Shown piece after piece: positions 16,831 through 25,383 of a DNA stretch of 64,000 bases (its first letter is position 1; every line of letters starts with the position of its first letter). This DNA is from Streptomyces sp. MMBL 11-1. GTDB lineage: Bacteria > Actinomycetota > Actinomycetes > Streptomycetales > Streptomycetaceae. The stretch spans positions 124,001-188,000 of the forward strand of contig NZ_CP117709.1 in assembly GCF_028622875.1 (NCBI RefSeq), read 5' to 3'. The translations under genes and the position numbers were made by a program. The notes under the pieces are model-generated. The model saw only the letters and a program-made list of their open reading frames with translations, was not told where the DNA came from and did not search any database.

Positions 16831-18180
16831 TCAGTCCTCCCCGGCCAGGGCCTGCGCGCAGCCTTCGACGGCGCCCTCACGGGTGGCGTAGCGCGGCAGG
16901 TCCTGGCCGGTCCGTTCCCGCACGAGGTCGGGCGGGCCCAGCAGGTCGTTCGGATCCACGACCGCCGCGCGCCGCCCGTCGGCGGCGAGCCGGGCGAGTC
17001 CGGTGTGCAGCATCGCCAGGGCCACGGAGTCGACGGCCGTGACGTCGTGCAGGTCGAGCACCACCGAACCCCCGTCCGGCCCGGACTCGTCCAGTGCGTA
17101 CAGCACGCGCTCCGCGGCCGTGAAGTCGATGGACCCCTGGGCGACGACGACGCCGACCTGCTCGTGGAGCACCCGTTCGCTCCCGGCCGAGGGCGCCGAC
17201 GGCAGGTCGTCCGCGGTGGTGACAAGGGTGACGGTGGAGCCGGGGAGCGCGGGGTTGAGCATGAGGTGGAGCCCGTAGCGGTCCGACATCGCCTCCAGCG
17301 CGGCGTGTCCGCGTACCGATCCGCCGGTGGCGTCCAGCGGCGGGCTGTACGTCGCCACTCCGAAGCGGGCGGGACCCACCGCGATGAGGCCGCCGGACAC
17401 CCCGCTCTTGGCGGGGAGGCCGACGCGCAGCAGCCATTCGCCGGAGCCGTCGTACATGCCGCAGGTCGCCATGACGGCGAGGACCCGGGCGGCGACCTCC
17501 GCGGAGACGACCCTCTCGCGGGTCACCGGGTTCACGCCGCCGTAGGCGAGGGTCGCGGCCATCGTGGCGAGGTCGACGGCGGTGACGCGGATCGCGCACT
17601 GGCGGAAGTAGCGGTCGACCGCCAGGACCAGGTCGACGGGCATGGTGCCGGTGGAGCGGATCAGGTACGCCAGCGCCCGGTTGCGGTCCCCGGTCACCGA
17701 CTCCGAGCTGAACACCTCTTCGTCGACGTCCAGTTCACGCCCGGCGAAACAGCCGAGACAGTGCAGGATCCGGTCGAAGGCGGGTTCGTCCGGGGTGTCG
17801 GGGACCAGGGCGGTGGTGACGATCGCGCCGGCGTTGACCATGGCGTTGGCGGGCCTGCCCGTACCGGGTTCGAGGCTGATGGCGTTGAACGCCTCACCGC
17901 TCGGCTCGGCGCCGACCCAGCGGCTCACCTCGTCGAGGCCGAGCAGGGAGAGCGCGAGGGCGTAGACGAACGGTTTGGAGACCGACTGGAGGGTGAAGGG
18001 GACCTCGGCCTCGCCCGCGATGTAGCGGTGTCCGTCCATACTCACCAGCGCGAGGCCGAAGGCGTCCGGATCGGCGAGGGCCAGTTGGGGAATGTAGTCG
18101 GCCGGCTTCCCCTCCCGTACGTCGACGAACCTGGCGCGCAGGTTCTGGAGGGAGTCGGTCACCGCGTCGGCGGCGCTCAC
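16831..18180 (-). CDS. glsA: Glutaminase A with C-terminal STAS domain
   Basis: A 449-residue protein. Residues about 5-310 form a serine-dependent glutaminase domain of the beta-lactamase-like fold, with the catalytic SVSK (S66-x-x-K69), which hydrolyses glutamine to glutamate and ammonia. Residues about 330-430 form a STAS domain (SVVLDLHDVTAVDSVALAML), as found in anti-sigma antagonists and transporters. Stand-alone glutaminases are about 310 residues, so the STAS part is an addition that may sense nucleotide or bind a partner. The GTG at 18180 is the start. Confidence 0.92.
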   Translation of the reverse strand: MSAADAVTDSLQNLRARFVDVREGKPADYIPQLALADPDAFGLALVSMDGHRYIAGEAEVPFTLQSVSKPFVYALALSLLGLDEVSRWVGAEPSGEAFNAISLEPGTGRPANAMVNAGAIVTTALVPDTPDEPAFDRILHCLGCFAGRELDVDEEVFSSESVTGDRNRALAYLIRSTGTMPVDLVLAVDRYFRQCAIRVTAVDLATMAATLAYGGVNPVTRERVVSAEVAARVLAVMATCGMYDGSGEWLLRVGLPAKSGVSGGLIAVGPARFGVATYSPPLDATGGSVRGHAALEAMSDRYGLHLMLNPALPGSTVTLVTTADDLPSAPSAGSERVLHEQVGVVVAQGSIDFTAAERVLYALDESGPDGGSVVLDLHDVTAVDSVALAMLHTGLARLAADGRRAAVVDPNDLLGPPDLVRERTGQDLPRYATREGAVEGCAQALAGED

Positions 18181-18282
18181 GGCCCGGCGCCTTCGCCGCT
18201 GGTGTCGGGGAGATTCGCTCGCACGGACGGTCCGTCCAATCCTGGAGAGGGGGGACGTGAGGGGTGACGGGCGGTGCGCGCA

Positions 18283-18402
18283 TCACGCCGTCCCGTCGCC
18301 GAAGATATCGCGGAGCTTCGCCTCGCGCTCGGTGTCGAGCGCCTCCTCGACGCCTTCCGCGCCTTCGGCTGTCCGGGGCTTCCCCACCGTGAGCGTGGAC
18401 AT
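18283..18402 (-). CDS. Small protein, 39 residues, unknown
   Basis: An ATG at 18402 with a strong ribosome site (GGGAGG, seven bases upstream) opens a 39-residue frame that starts MSTLTVGKPRTAEG and ends REAKLRDIFGDGTA. The composition is hydrophilic with a predicted single helix rich in Glu. It lies divergently from the baeRF3 gene and upstream of glutaminase. The ribosome site is the main support; no family was recognised. Confidence 0.5.
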   Translation of the reverse strand: MSTLTVGKPRTAEGAEGVEEALDTEREAKLRDIFGDGTA

Positions 18403-18463
18403 CGCGCGACCTCCCGCGGTCCGAGGGCAACAACTCGCTCACATGAGGATCAAAAGGTATGAA

Positions 18464-18492
18464 TTGACTCGTCGAAGCATCCGCTTCATACG
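18464..18492 (+). promoter_or_regulatory. Candidate housekeeping-type promoter for the baeRF3 gene
   Basis: TTGACT at 18464-18469, followed after 17 bases by CATACG, matches the -35 well and the -10 only at three of six positions. It precedes the ATG at 18522, which has GGGAGGG before it. Confidence 0.3.
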
Positions 18493-18521
18493 GGAGCGGG
18501 TTCGAGCCCCGGGAGGGAACG

Positions 18522-19637
18522 ATGGATACGGACGCCCTGACCGCCGACCTGTTGCGGGAGCTGCGGGCGACCCGGCCCTATCCGGCCCTGTCCCTGACCA
18601 TGCCGACCCACCGCACGGCCCCGGACAACGCCCAGGACCCGGTCCGCCTGCGGAACCTGGTGGCCGACGCCGGACACCGCCTCGACGCCGATCCGCAGGT
18701 CAGCCGCGAGGTCCGGGCCGCCCTCATGCACCAGCTGGAGCGGGCGGCGGGCGAGGTGGACCCGCGGGGGGCGATGGACTCCCTGGTGCTCCTCGCCACC
18801 ACCGACGAGTTCTGGATCTGGCAGCTTCCGCGCACCGCACCCGAACGGGTGGTGCTCAGCGACACCTACCTCACCCGCAACCTCGTCGCCGCCAAAGCCC
18901 AGACCCGGCCCTTCCGGGCGCTGACGATCGCCGCCGACCACGCCACGTTGTGGATCGGCACGGGCGACGGCATCCGTCCGGAGAAGGCGGGCGGCTTCCC
19001 GCTGACCGCGCCGGAGGAACCGCCGAACCCGCAGCGCGAGGAGCGGATCGGGGACACGCCGAGCACCTTCACCGACGAGGAGACGCGGAACTTCTTCCGC
19101 GATGTCGACGAGAAGCTGCGCGCGGTGCTCGCCGACGACCCGCGCCCGCTGTATCTGATGGGCCTCGCCCCCGCCCTCGCCCTGCTGGACGAGGTCGGCG
19201 AGAGCTCCGGGGCCGCCGTCGGCCGGGTCACCAAGGGCGCGCCGGCCGACCTGACGCCCGCCGAGGTCCTCAAAGAGCTGCGGCCCGCCCTCGACGAGGG
19301 CGCTCGCCGGGCGGCCTCGGAGGTCGCGACCCGTCTCGACAACGCCCGCAGCGCCCACTCCTTCGCCGGTGGGCTCGACGAGGTGTGGGCCGCCGTCCGT
19401 GAGGGCCGGGCGGGTCTGGTCGCGGTGGAGGAACACTTCCAGGCGACCGTTCAGGTGACCGACGAGCACCTGGAACCGGTGCCCGAGGGCAGCTCGCAGG
19501 GTGCGGACGGCACGGTCCGCGAGGACATCGTCGACGAACTGGCCGAAGCGGCGCTGGACAGCGGCGCCGATGTGGTCTTCGTCGAGGACGGTTCGCTCGC
19601 GGACCACGGCCGGATCGCGGCGGCGCTGCGCTACTGA
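18522..19637 (+). CDS. baeRF3-type protein (bacterial archaeo-eukaryotic release-factor-like)
   Basis: A 371-residue protein with the layout of the bacterial archaeo-eukaryotic release factor family 3: an N-terminal helical region (DLLRELRAT), a central eRF1 domain-2-like alpha/beta unit, and a C-terminal region with VAVEEHFQATVQV and GADVVFVEDGSLADHGRIAAAL. Proteins of this kind are proposed to act on stalled ribosomes or in stress, but their reaction is not established. The ATG has a good ribosome site. It is monocistronic, divergent from the small gene at 18283, and ends at a hairpin shared with the hydroxyacid dehydrogenase gene. Confidence 0.75.
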   Translation: MDTDALTADLLRELRATRPYPALSLTMPTHRTAPDNAQDPVRLRNLVADAGHRLDADPQVSREVRAALMHQLERAAGEVDPRGAMDSLVLLATTDEFWIWQLPRTAPERVVLSDTYLTRNLVAAKAQTRPFRALTIAADHATLWIGTGDGIRPEKAGGFPLTAPEEPPNPQREERIGDTPSTFTDEETRNFFRDVDEKLRAVLADDPRPLYLMGLAPALALLDEVGESSGAAVGRVTKGAPADLTPAEVLKELRPALDEGARRAASEVATRLDNARSAHSFAGGLDEVWAAVREGRAGLVAVEEHFQATVQVTDEHLEPVPEGSSQGADGTVREDIVDELAEAALDSGADVVFVEDGSLADHGRIAAALRY

Positions 19638-19645
19638 CCGGAGCC

Positions 19646-19670
19646 GCTGACGGTGCCCGCCGCCGTCAGC
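19646..19670. terminator. Bidirectional hairpin terminator
   Basis: Eight-base perfect arms (GCTGACGG at 19646; CCGTCAGC ending 19670) around a nine-base loop, eight bases after the baeRF3 stop and overlapping the stop of the convergent gene. Confidence 0.5.
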
Positions 19671-20625
19671 CCAGACGGCGGACCGGCCGCCCGTCGAGGA
19701 AGGCCCTGATGTTCTCCACGGCCTGGCCGTAGTACGTCTCGTAGTTGGCGCGCGACACATAGCCCAGGTGCGGGGTGGCCAGCAGACGCGGGGCCGTACG
19801 GGCCCGGTGGCCGGCCGGGAGCGGCTCGGTGTCGAACACATCGGTCGCGGCCCCGGCGATCACGCCGGTGTCCAGGGCGGCGAGCAGGGCGTCCGTGTCG
19901 ACGAGGGCCGCCCTGGAGGTGTTGATCAGGTACGCGGTCGGGCGCATGAGGGCGAGTTCGGCGGCTCCGATCAGGCCCCTGGTCCGCTCGCCGAGTGCCA
20001 GGTGGACGGAGACGAAGTCGCTGGAGGCCAGCAGTTCTTCCTTGGAGGCGGCGAGCGTGGCCCCGACCTCGTCGGCGCGTTCCGCCGTGAGGTTCTGACT
20101 CCAGGCCAGGACGTCCATGCCGAAGGCCAGGCCCACCCGCGCCACCCGGCCGCCGATCTTCCCGAGCCCCAGCAGACCGAGCCGCCGCCCGTGCAGATCG
20201 GCCCCGAGGGTGGACTGCCAGGGCCCGCCCGCACGCAGGGCCTCCGCCTCGGGGACGATCCCGCGCGCCAGGCCCAGGAGCAGCGCCCAGGTCAGTTCGA
20301 CGGGCGGGGTGGAGGAGCTGGCGGTTCCGCAGACGACCACGCCGTGCCGCTTCGCGGCCTCGAAGTCGATGACGGAGTTGCGCATGCCGGAGGCGACGAG
20401 GAGCCGCAGCCGGGGCAGCCGGGCCAGCAGCTCCGCCGGGAAGGGCACCCGTTCGCGCAGCGTGACCACGATGTCGAAGTCGGCGAGGGCGGCGGCCGCT
20501 TCGTCCTCGGTGGCGAGGTGCTCGGTGAAGGTCACCACCTCGATGTCGGCGGTCACGGACGACCAGTCGACGACGGTGGTGGCGACGGACTGGTAGTCCT
20601 CGATCACGGCGCAGCGCGGCTTCAT
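19666..20625 (-). CDS. D-2-hydroxyacid dehydrogenase family protein
   Basis: A 319-residue NAD-binding dehydrogenase of the 2-hydroxyacid/phosphoglycerate dehydrogenase family. The Rossmann motif LGLLGLGKIGGRVARVG is near residue 150, and the catalytic Arg/Glu/His set maps to STSRAALVD-like and TPHLGY segments near the end. The reaction is NAD(P)-linked reduction of a 2-keto acid or the reverse; the substrate cannot be read. The ATG at 20625 has GGAGAGG before it; the frame extends 12 codons further without a ribosome site. It lies 85 bases behind phosphoketolase on the same strand and may share its transcript. Confidence 0.88.
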   Translation of the reverse strand: MKPRCAVIEDYQSVATTVVDWSSVTADIEVVTFTEHLATEDEAAAALADFDIVVTLRERVPFPAELLARLPRLRLLVASGMRNSVIDFEAAKRHGVVVCGTASSSTPPVELTWALLLGLARGIVPEAEALRAGGPWQSTLGADLHGRRLGLLGLGKIGGRVARVGLAFGMDVLAWSQNLTAERADEVGATLAASKEELLASSDFVSVHLALGERTRGLIGAAELALMRPTAYLINTSRAALVDTDALLAALDTGVIAGAATDVFDTEPLPAGHRARTAPRLLATPHLGYVSRANYETYYGQAVENIRAFLDGRPVRRLG

Positions 20626-20710
20626 GGCGGCCTCTCCGGTGGGTCTCGGGTCGCCGCCCATGATCGCTCATCGGCCGGTCCGGAGGGGCGGCGGCCGGTG
20701 CGAGGCCCTG

Positions 20711-23098
20711 TCAGTCGCCCCACGTCCAGTCCACGACCTCCGGAAGGTCCGTGCCGTGCTCGCGGATCCAGGCGTGGTGGCGGGTGCGGACGTCCGCCAT
20801 CTGCTGGCGTACGGCGACGGCGCGGACGCCGAGACCCGGTACCCGGTCGATGACGTCCATGACCAGCCGGTAGCGGTCGAGGTCGTTGCGGACGACCATG
20901 TCGAACGGCGTGGTCGTGGTGCCTTCCTCCTTGTAGCCGCGCACATGGAGGTGGGCGTGGCCGTTGCGGCGGTAGGCGAGCCGGTGGATCAGCCACGGAT
21001 AGCCGTGGTAGGCGAAGATGACCGGCCTGTCGCGGGTGAAGAGGGCGTCGTACTCGGCGTCCGGCATGCCGTGCGGATGCTCCGCGTTCGGCATCAGGCG
21101 GGCGATGTCGACGACGTTGACCACGCGCACGGCCAGCTCCGGCAGGTGGCGGCGGATCAGGCCGGCGGCGGCCAGCGTCTCCTGGGTGGGCACGTCCCCG
21201 GCGCAGGCGAGGACCACGTCCACCTCCCGGCCGCCATCCTCGGTCCCGGCCCACTCCCAGACGCCGGCCCCGCGCGCGCAGTGGGCGCGGGCCTCGTCCA
21301 GGGTGAGCCAGTCGAAGGTCGGCTGCTTCCCGGCGACGATCACGTTGACGTGGTCCCGGCTGCGCAGCGCGTGGTCGGTGACGGAGAGCAGGGTGTTGGC
21401 GTCCGGCGGGAGGTAGACGCGCACGACCTCGGGACTCTTGTTGAGGATGTGGTCGACGAAGCCGGGGTCCTGGTGCGAGAAGCCGTTGTGGTCCTGGCGC
21501 CAGACGTGCGAGGTGAGGAGGTAGTTGAGCGAGGCGATGGGCCGCCGCCAGGGCAGCCGGCGCGAGGTGCGCAGCCATTTGATGTGCTGGTTGACCATGG
21601 AGTCGACGATGTGGGCGAACGCCTCGTAACAGGAGAAGAGCCCGTGCCGCCCGGTGAGGAGATAGCCCTCCAGCCAGCCCTGGCAGAGGTGTTCGGAGAG
21701 CACCTCCATCACCCGGCCGTCGTGGGCGAGGTGTTCGTCGGTGGGCAGGGTGCCGGCCTGCCAGGCCTTGCCGGTGGCCCGGTAGAGGGCGTCCAGCCGG
21801 TTGGAGGCGGTCTCGTCGGGGCCGACGACGCGGAAGTCCCTGCGGCCGTCGGTGGCGGCCATGACGCTCTCCAGGAGGCCGCCGAGCACCTTGGTGGGCT
21901 CGTGGAGGCCGGTGCCGGGCTTGTCGACCCGTACTGCGTGGTCCGCCAGGTCGGGCAGCGGGAGGTCGCGCAGGAGCATCCCGCCGTTGGCGTACGGGGT
22001 GGAGCCGAGCCGGGCCGTTCCCTCGGGCACACAGGCGAGGACCTGTTCGGTGGGGCGGCCGTCGGCGTCGAAGAGTTCGGCGGGCCGGTAGGAGCGCAGC
22101 CAGGCTTCCAGCTGCCGCAGGTGCCCGGGGTCGTCGCGGACGCCGGAGAGCGGGACCTGGTGGGAGCGCCAGGTGTTCTCGACGGGCAGTCCGTCGACCT
22201 CTTCGGGTCCCGTCCATCCCTTGGGGGTGCGCAGCACGATCATGGGCCAGCGGGGGCGTTCGGTCGCGCCGTTCTCGCGGGCGGCCCGCCGGCAGGCGTC
22301 GATGCGGTCCAGGGCGGTGTCCATGGCGGCGGCCAGCGCCCGGTGGACGGCGGCCGGGTCGTCGCCGGTGACGTACAGGGGGTCGTGCCCGTAGCCGCGC
22401 AGCAGCCGGTCCAGCTCGTCCTCGGGGATGCGGGCGAGGACCGTCGGGTTGGCGATCTTGTAGCCGTTGAGGTGGAGGATGGGCAGGACGGCCCCGTCGT
22501 GGACCGGGTCGAGGAACTTGTTGGCGTGCCAGGAGGCGGCGAGCGGCCCCGTCTCGGCCTCGCCGTCACCGATCACGCAGGCCACCGTCAGGTCCGGGTG
22601 GTCGAAGGCGGCTCCGTAGGCGTGGGCGAGGGCGTAGCCGAGTTCGCCGCCCTCGTGGATGGAGCCGGGCGTCTCGGGGGCGACGTGGCTGGGGACCCCG
22701 CCGGGGAACGAGAACTGTCTGAAGAGCAGCCCCATCCCCTCGGCGTCCCGGCCGACGTCCGGGTAGGTCTCGGAGTAGCTGCCTTCCAGCCAGGAGTTGG
22801 CGAGGACGGCCGGTCCCCCGTGGCCGGGCCCCCACACGCACAGGGCGCTCAGGCCCCGGGACCTGATCACCCGGTTGAGGTGGGTGTGGACGAGGTTGAG
22901 CCCCGGCGAGGTGCCCCAGTGGCCGAGCAGCCGCGGCTTGATGTCCTCGGGGACGAGCGGCCGGGTCAGCAGCGGGTTGGCCATGAGGTAGATCTGGCCG
23001 ACGGCGAGGTAGTTGGCCGCGCGCCAGTGCGCGTCGAGCGCGGCGAGTTCGTCGTCGGAGAGGGCGGAGGGAGCGGAGGGCGTACGGGGGTCGCTCAC
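20711..23098 (-). CDS. xfp: Phosphoketolase (xylulose-5-phosphate/fructose-6-phosphate)
   Basis: A 795-residue thiamine-diphosphate enzyme that splits xylulose 5-phosphate (or fructose 6-phosphate) with phosphate into acetyl phosphate and an aldose phosphate. Family signatures include [30 protein letters not shown] (the ThDP/Mg site), [11 protein letters not shown] and the C-terminal [14 protein letters not shown]. The GTG at 23098 follows GAGGAGA; a longer frame to 23215 has none. The length is normal. It neighbours an NAD-dependent semialdehyde dehydrogenase and a 2-hydroxyacid dehydrogenase, suggesting a small carbon-metabolism block. Confidence 0.95.
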   Translation of the reverse strand: MSDPRTPSAPSALSDDELAALDAHWRAANYLAVGQIYLMANPLLTRPLVPEDIKPRLLGHWGTSPGLNLVHTHLNRVIRSRGLSALCVWGPGHGGPAVLANSWLEGSYSETYPDVGRDAEGMGLLFRQFSFPGGVPSHVAPETPGSIHEGGELGYALAHAYGAAFDHPDLTVACVIGDGEAETGPLAASWHANKFLDPVHDGAVLPILHLNGYKIANPTVLARIPEDELDRLLRGYGHDPLYVTGDDPAAVHRALAAAMDTALDRIDACRRAARENGATERPRWPMIVLRTPKGWTGPEEVDGLPVENTWRSHQVPLSGVRDDPGHLRQLEAWLRSYRPAELFDADGRPTEQVLACVPEGTARLGSTPYANGGMLLRDLPLPDLADHAVRVDKPGTGLHEPTKVLGGLLESVMAATDGRRDFRVVGPDETASNRLDALYRATGKAWQAGTLPTDEHLAHDGRVMEVLSEHLCQGWLEGYLLTGRHGLFSCYEAFAHIVDSMVNQHIKWLRTSRRLPWRRPIASLNYLLTSHVWRQDHNGFSHQDPGFVDHILNKSPEVVRVYLPPDANTLLSVTDHALRSRDHVNVIVAGKQPTFDWLTLDEARAHCARGAGVWEWAGTEDGGREVDVVLACAGDVPTQETLAAAGLIRRHLPELAVRVVNVVDIARLMPNAEHPHGMPDAEYDALFTRDRPVIFAYHGYPWLIHRLAYRRNGHAHLHVRGYKEEGTTTTPFDMVVRNDLDRYRLVMDVIDRVPGLGVRAVAVRQQMADVRTRHHAWIREHGTDLPEVVDWTWGD

Positions 23099-23141
23099 GG
23101 AGCGGGTCTCCTCATCGGGTGACGGCACACGGGCGGGGGTG

Positions 23142-24554
23142 TCAGGGCGCCTCGGTCCCGTACCAGAGCGTGGTGGCGTTGCAGAACTCGCGGATGCCGT
23201 GTCCGGCCAGCTCACGGCCGTAGCCGGAGCGCTTGACGCCGCCGAAGGGCAGGGCCGGGTGCGAGGCGGTCATCCCGTTGAAGAAGACCCCGCCGGCCTC
23301 CAGGTCGCGGGCGCAGCGTTCCTGGTCGCCCGGGTCGCGGGTCCAGACGTTGGAGCTGAGGCCGAAGGGGGTGTCGTTGGCCAGGTGGATCGCCTCGTCG
23401 AGGTCGGCGACCCGGTAGAGGGTGGCGACCGGGCCGAAGGCCTCCTCGCGGTGGATCCGCATGGCGGTGGTGATGGAGGCGAGCACGGTGGGCTCGTAGT
23501 ACCAGCCGTTCTCCAGGCCGCCGCCGAGCTTGTCGGGACGGCGTCCGCCGCACAGGACCCCGGCTCCCCGTTCGACGGCGTCGTCGACGAGTTCCTCCAG
23601 GTCGGTGCGGCCCTGTTCGGTGGAGAGCGGTCCGATGTCGGTGCCCTCCTCCAGTGGGTCGCCGACGGTCAGGGCGCGCATGCCCGCCGTGAACCGCTCG
23701 GCGAACGCGTCGTACACGTCGGCGTGCACGATGAAGCGCTTGGCGGCGATGCAGGACTGGCCGTTGTTCTGGACGCGGGCGGTGACGGCGGTGGCGGCGG
23801 CCTTATCCACGTCCGCCGACGGCAGGACGAGATACGGGTCGCTGCCTCCGAGTTCCAGCACGGTCTTCTTCACCTCGTCCCCGGCGGTGGCGGCGACGGC
23901 GCGCCCGGCCGGTTCGCTGCCGGTGAGGGTGGCGGCGGCGACGCGCGGATCGCGCAGGACCGCCTCGACGTCGCCCGAGCCGATCAGGAGCGTACGGAAG
24001 CATCCGGCGGGGAAGCCCGCGCGGTGGAAGAGGTCCTCCAGGTAGAGGGCGGTCTGCGGGACGTTCGAGGCGTGCTTGAGCAGTCCGACGTTGCCCGCCA
24101 TCAGCGCGGGGGCGGCGAAGCGCACCACTTGCCAGAGCGGGAAGTTCCACGGCATCACGGCGAGGACCACGCCGAGCGGACGGTAGCGGACCAGCGCACG
24201 GGAGGCGCCGGAGTCCTTCACGTCGCCGGGGTCCGGGTGTTCGTCGGCGAGCAGCCCCTCCGCGTGGGCGGCGTACCAGCGCATCGCCTTCGCGCACTTG
24301 GCCGCCTCCGCGCGGGCCGCCGTGACGGGCTTGCCCATCTCGACGGTCATCGTGCGGGCGATGGTGTCGCGGTCCTCGTCGAGGAGGTCGGCGGCCCGGT
24401 TCAGCCAGGCGGCCCGTTGCTCGAAGGGGGTGGTGCGGTACTGGCGGAAGGTCTCCGCGGCGGCGGCGATCCTGCGTGTCGTCTCCTCCTCGCCGTGGGC
24501 GTCGAAAGACCTGATCAGTTCGCCGTTCGCGGGATTGACCGTCGCGATGGGCAT
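23142..24554 (-). CDS. gabD: NAD(P)-dependent succinate-semialdehyde dehydrogenase-like aldehyde dehydrogenase
   Basis: A 470-residue aldehyde dehydrogenase. The catalytic Cys is in [11 protein letters not shown] and the general-base Glu is in [17 protein letters not shown] binds cofactor. Sequence style is that of the NADP-dependent succinate-semialdehyde dehydrogenase GabD/YneI group, which oxidises succinate semialdehyde to succinate, though related aldehydes are possible. The ATG at 24554 has an excellent ribosome site (AAGGAGG, nine bases upstream), which rules out the longer frame to 24635. It precedes phosphoketolase by 43 bases on the same strand. Confidence 0.88.
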   Translation of the reverse strand: MPIATVNPANGELIRSFDAHGEEETTRRIAAAAETFRQYRTTPFEQRAAWLNRAADLLDEDRDTIARTMTVEMGKPVTAARAEAAKCAKAMRWYAAHAEGLLADEHPDPGDVKDSGASRALVRYRPLGVVLAVMPWNFPLWQVVRFAAPALMAGNVGLLKHASNVPQTALYLEDLFHRAGFPAGCFRTLLIGSGDVEAVLRDPRVAAATLTGSEPAGRAVAATAGDEVKKTVLELGGSDPYLVLPSADVDKAAATAVTARVQNNGQSCIAAKRFIVHADVYDAFAERFTAGMRALTVGDPLEEGTDIGPLSTEQGRTDLEELVDDAVERGAGVLCGGRRPDKLGGGLENGWYYEPTVLASITTAMRIHREEAFGPVATLYRVADLDEAIHLANDTPFGLSSNVWTRDPGDQERCARDLEAGGVFFNGMTASHPALPFGGVKRSGYGRELAGHGIREFCNATTLWYGTEAP

Positions 24555-24637
24555 GGCAGTGGCCTCCTTGCATCGGTACTCCGACCGTGCCGCGCCGCAC
24601 CGGTCCGCGCAACGCGGCCCTCCCCTCCCCCGCACGT

Positions 24638-24693
24638 ACCCGGCCGACGCGGATCATGCGTGCCGGGGGCGGCACGTTCCGCGTCGGCCGGGT
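24638..24693. terminator. Large nested hairpin after the anti-sigma-type ATPase gene
   Basis: Fifteen-base arms (ACCCGGCCGACGCGG at 24638-24652; its complement at 24679-24693) enclose a second 7-base hairpin (CGTGCCG/CGGCACG, loop GGGG). It lies 25 bases past the stop of the 24718-25176 gene and 84 bases before the gabD start on the same strand. Confidence 0.6.
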
Positions 24694-24717
24694 GAGCGCG
24701 CGGCCTTTGCGGGGCGG

Positions 24718-25176
24718 TTACGCGAGCACCGCCAGGGGAAGGGGGCGGGCGGTGCGGACGCCGGGCAGCGGGGCGTACGGGAGCAGGTCCGCGGTCCGCG
24801 GCGCCTCGGCGTAGCGGGTGAACCAGACCACTTTTCCGTCGGTGGTCCGGCAGGTTCCCCAGCTGTCGCTCAGGGCCATGACCCGGCTCAGCCCGCCGCC
24901 GGCCGGCAGCAGCCGGGGCATCCGGGCACTGTCGTCCGCGACGGACACGGTCACGTGCCGCCCGGTCCAGCGGAGTTCGACGACGCAGGCGTGGCCGTCG
25001 CCGACATGCCGGTGGACGTTGGTCAGGAGCTCGTCCAGGGCCCGGCACACCGGGCGGACGTGCAGGTCGAGACTCCAGTGGCGAAGGTGTGCGGCGACGA
25101 TCCGCCGCACCTGGGAAACGCGCGCTGCCGACACCTGCAGTTCGACCGAGCAGTGCCGGTCGAGTGGAACGGTCAT
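24718..25176 (-). CDS. ATP-binding protein of the anti-sigma factor (RsbW/SpoIIAB-like) type
   Basis: A 152-residue GHKL/HATPase_c protein. ELLTNVHRHVG is the N-box with the Mg-binding Asn, VADDS stands for the G1 box, and GGGLSRVMALSDSWG for the G2 box. Streptomycetes have many such stand-alone kinase-like proteins; some bind sigma factors and phosphorylate anti-anti-sigma partners. No sigma or antagonist gene lies next to it, so its partner is unknown. The ATG at 25176 has GGTGAGGAG before it. Its promoter region carries a perfect 15-base tandem repeat. Confidence 0.85.
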   Translation of the reverse strand: MTVPLDRHCSVELQVSAARVSQVRRIVAAHLRHWSLDLHVRPVCRALDELLTNVHRHVGDGHACVVELRWTGRHVTVSVADDSARMPRLLPAGGGLSRVMALSDSWGTCRTTDGKVVWFTRYAEAPRTADLLPYAPLPGVRTARPLPLAVLA

Positions 25177-25208
25177 CGTCGAGGCTCCTCACCACGAGGC
25201 CCACGTGT

Positions 25209-25238
25209 TTCACCCCGTCGTACTTCACCCCGTCGTAC
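25209..25238. repeat. Tandem 15-base direct repeat upstream of the RsbW-like gene
   Basis: TTCACCCCGTCGTAC occurs twice head to tail (25209-25223 and 25224-25238) with no mismatch, 33 to 62 bases upstream of the minus-strand start at 25176. A third partial copy (CGTACGA) follows. Regularly spaced copies at 15 bases suggest a regulator site or replication slippage. Confidence 0.6.
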
Positions 25239-25383
25239 GAACGACCCCCGAACACGAAGCGTGAGCATTGATCACTTCTGGGTCACTCATCAGGGTGCGC
25301 CGAGTAGGCCGGACGCGCAACAGGTGGGCCGTCCGGGCCGGTGGGGGGGGTGTCCGGTGGGGAGGTGTCCGGTCGCGACACGG

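Noticed and set aside
20624..23122. A plus-strand protein of 832 residues opposite phosphoketolase
   Set aside because: Val/Gly/Asp-rich shadow of phosphoketolase with no recognisable motif.
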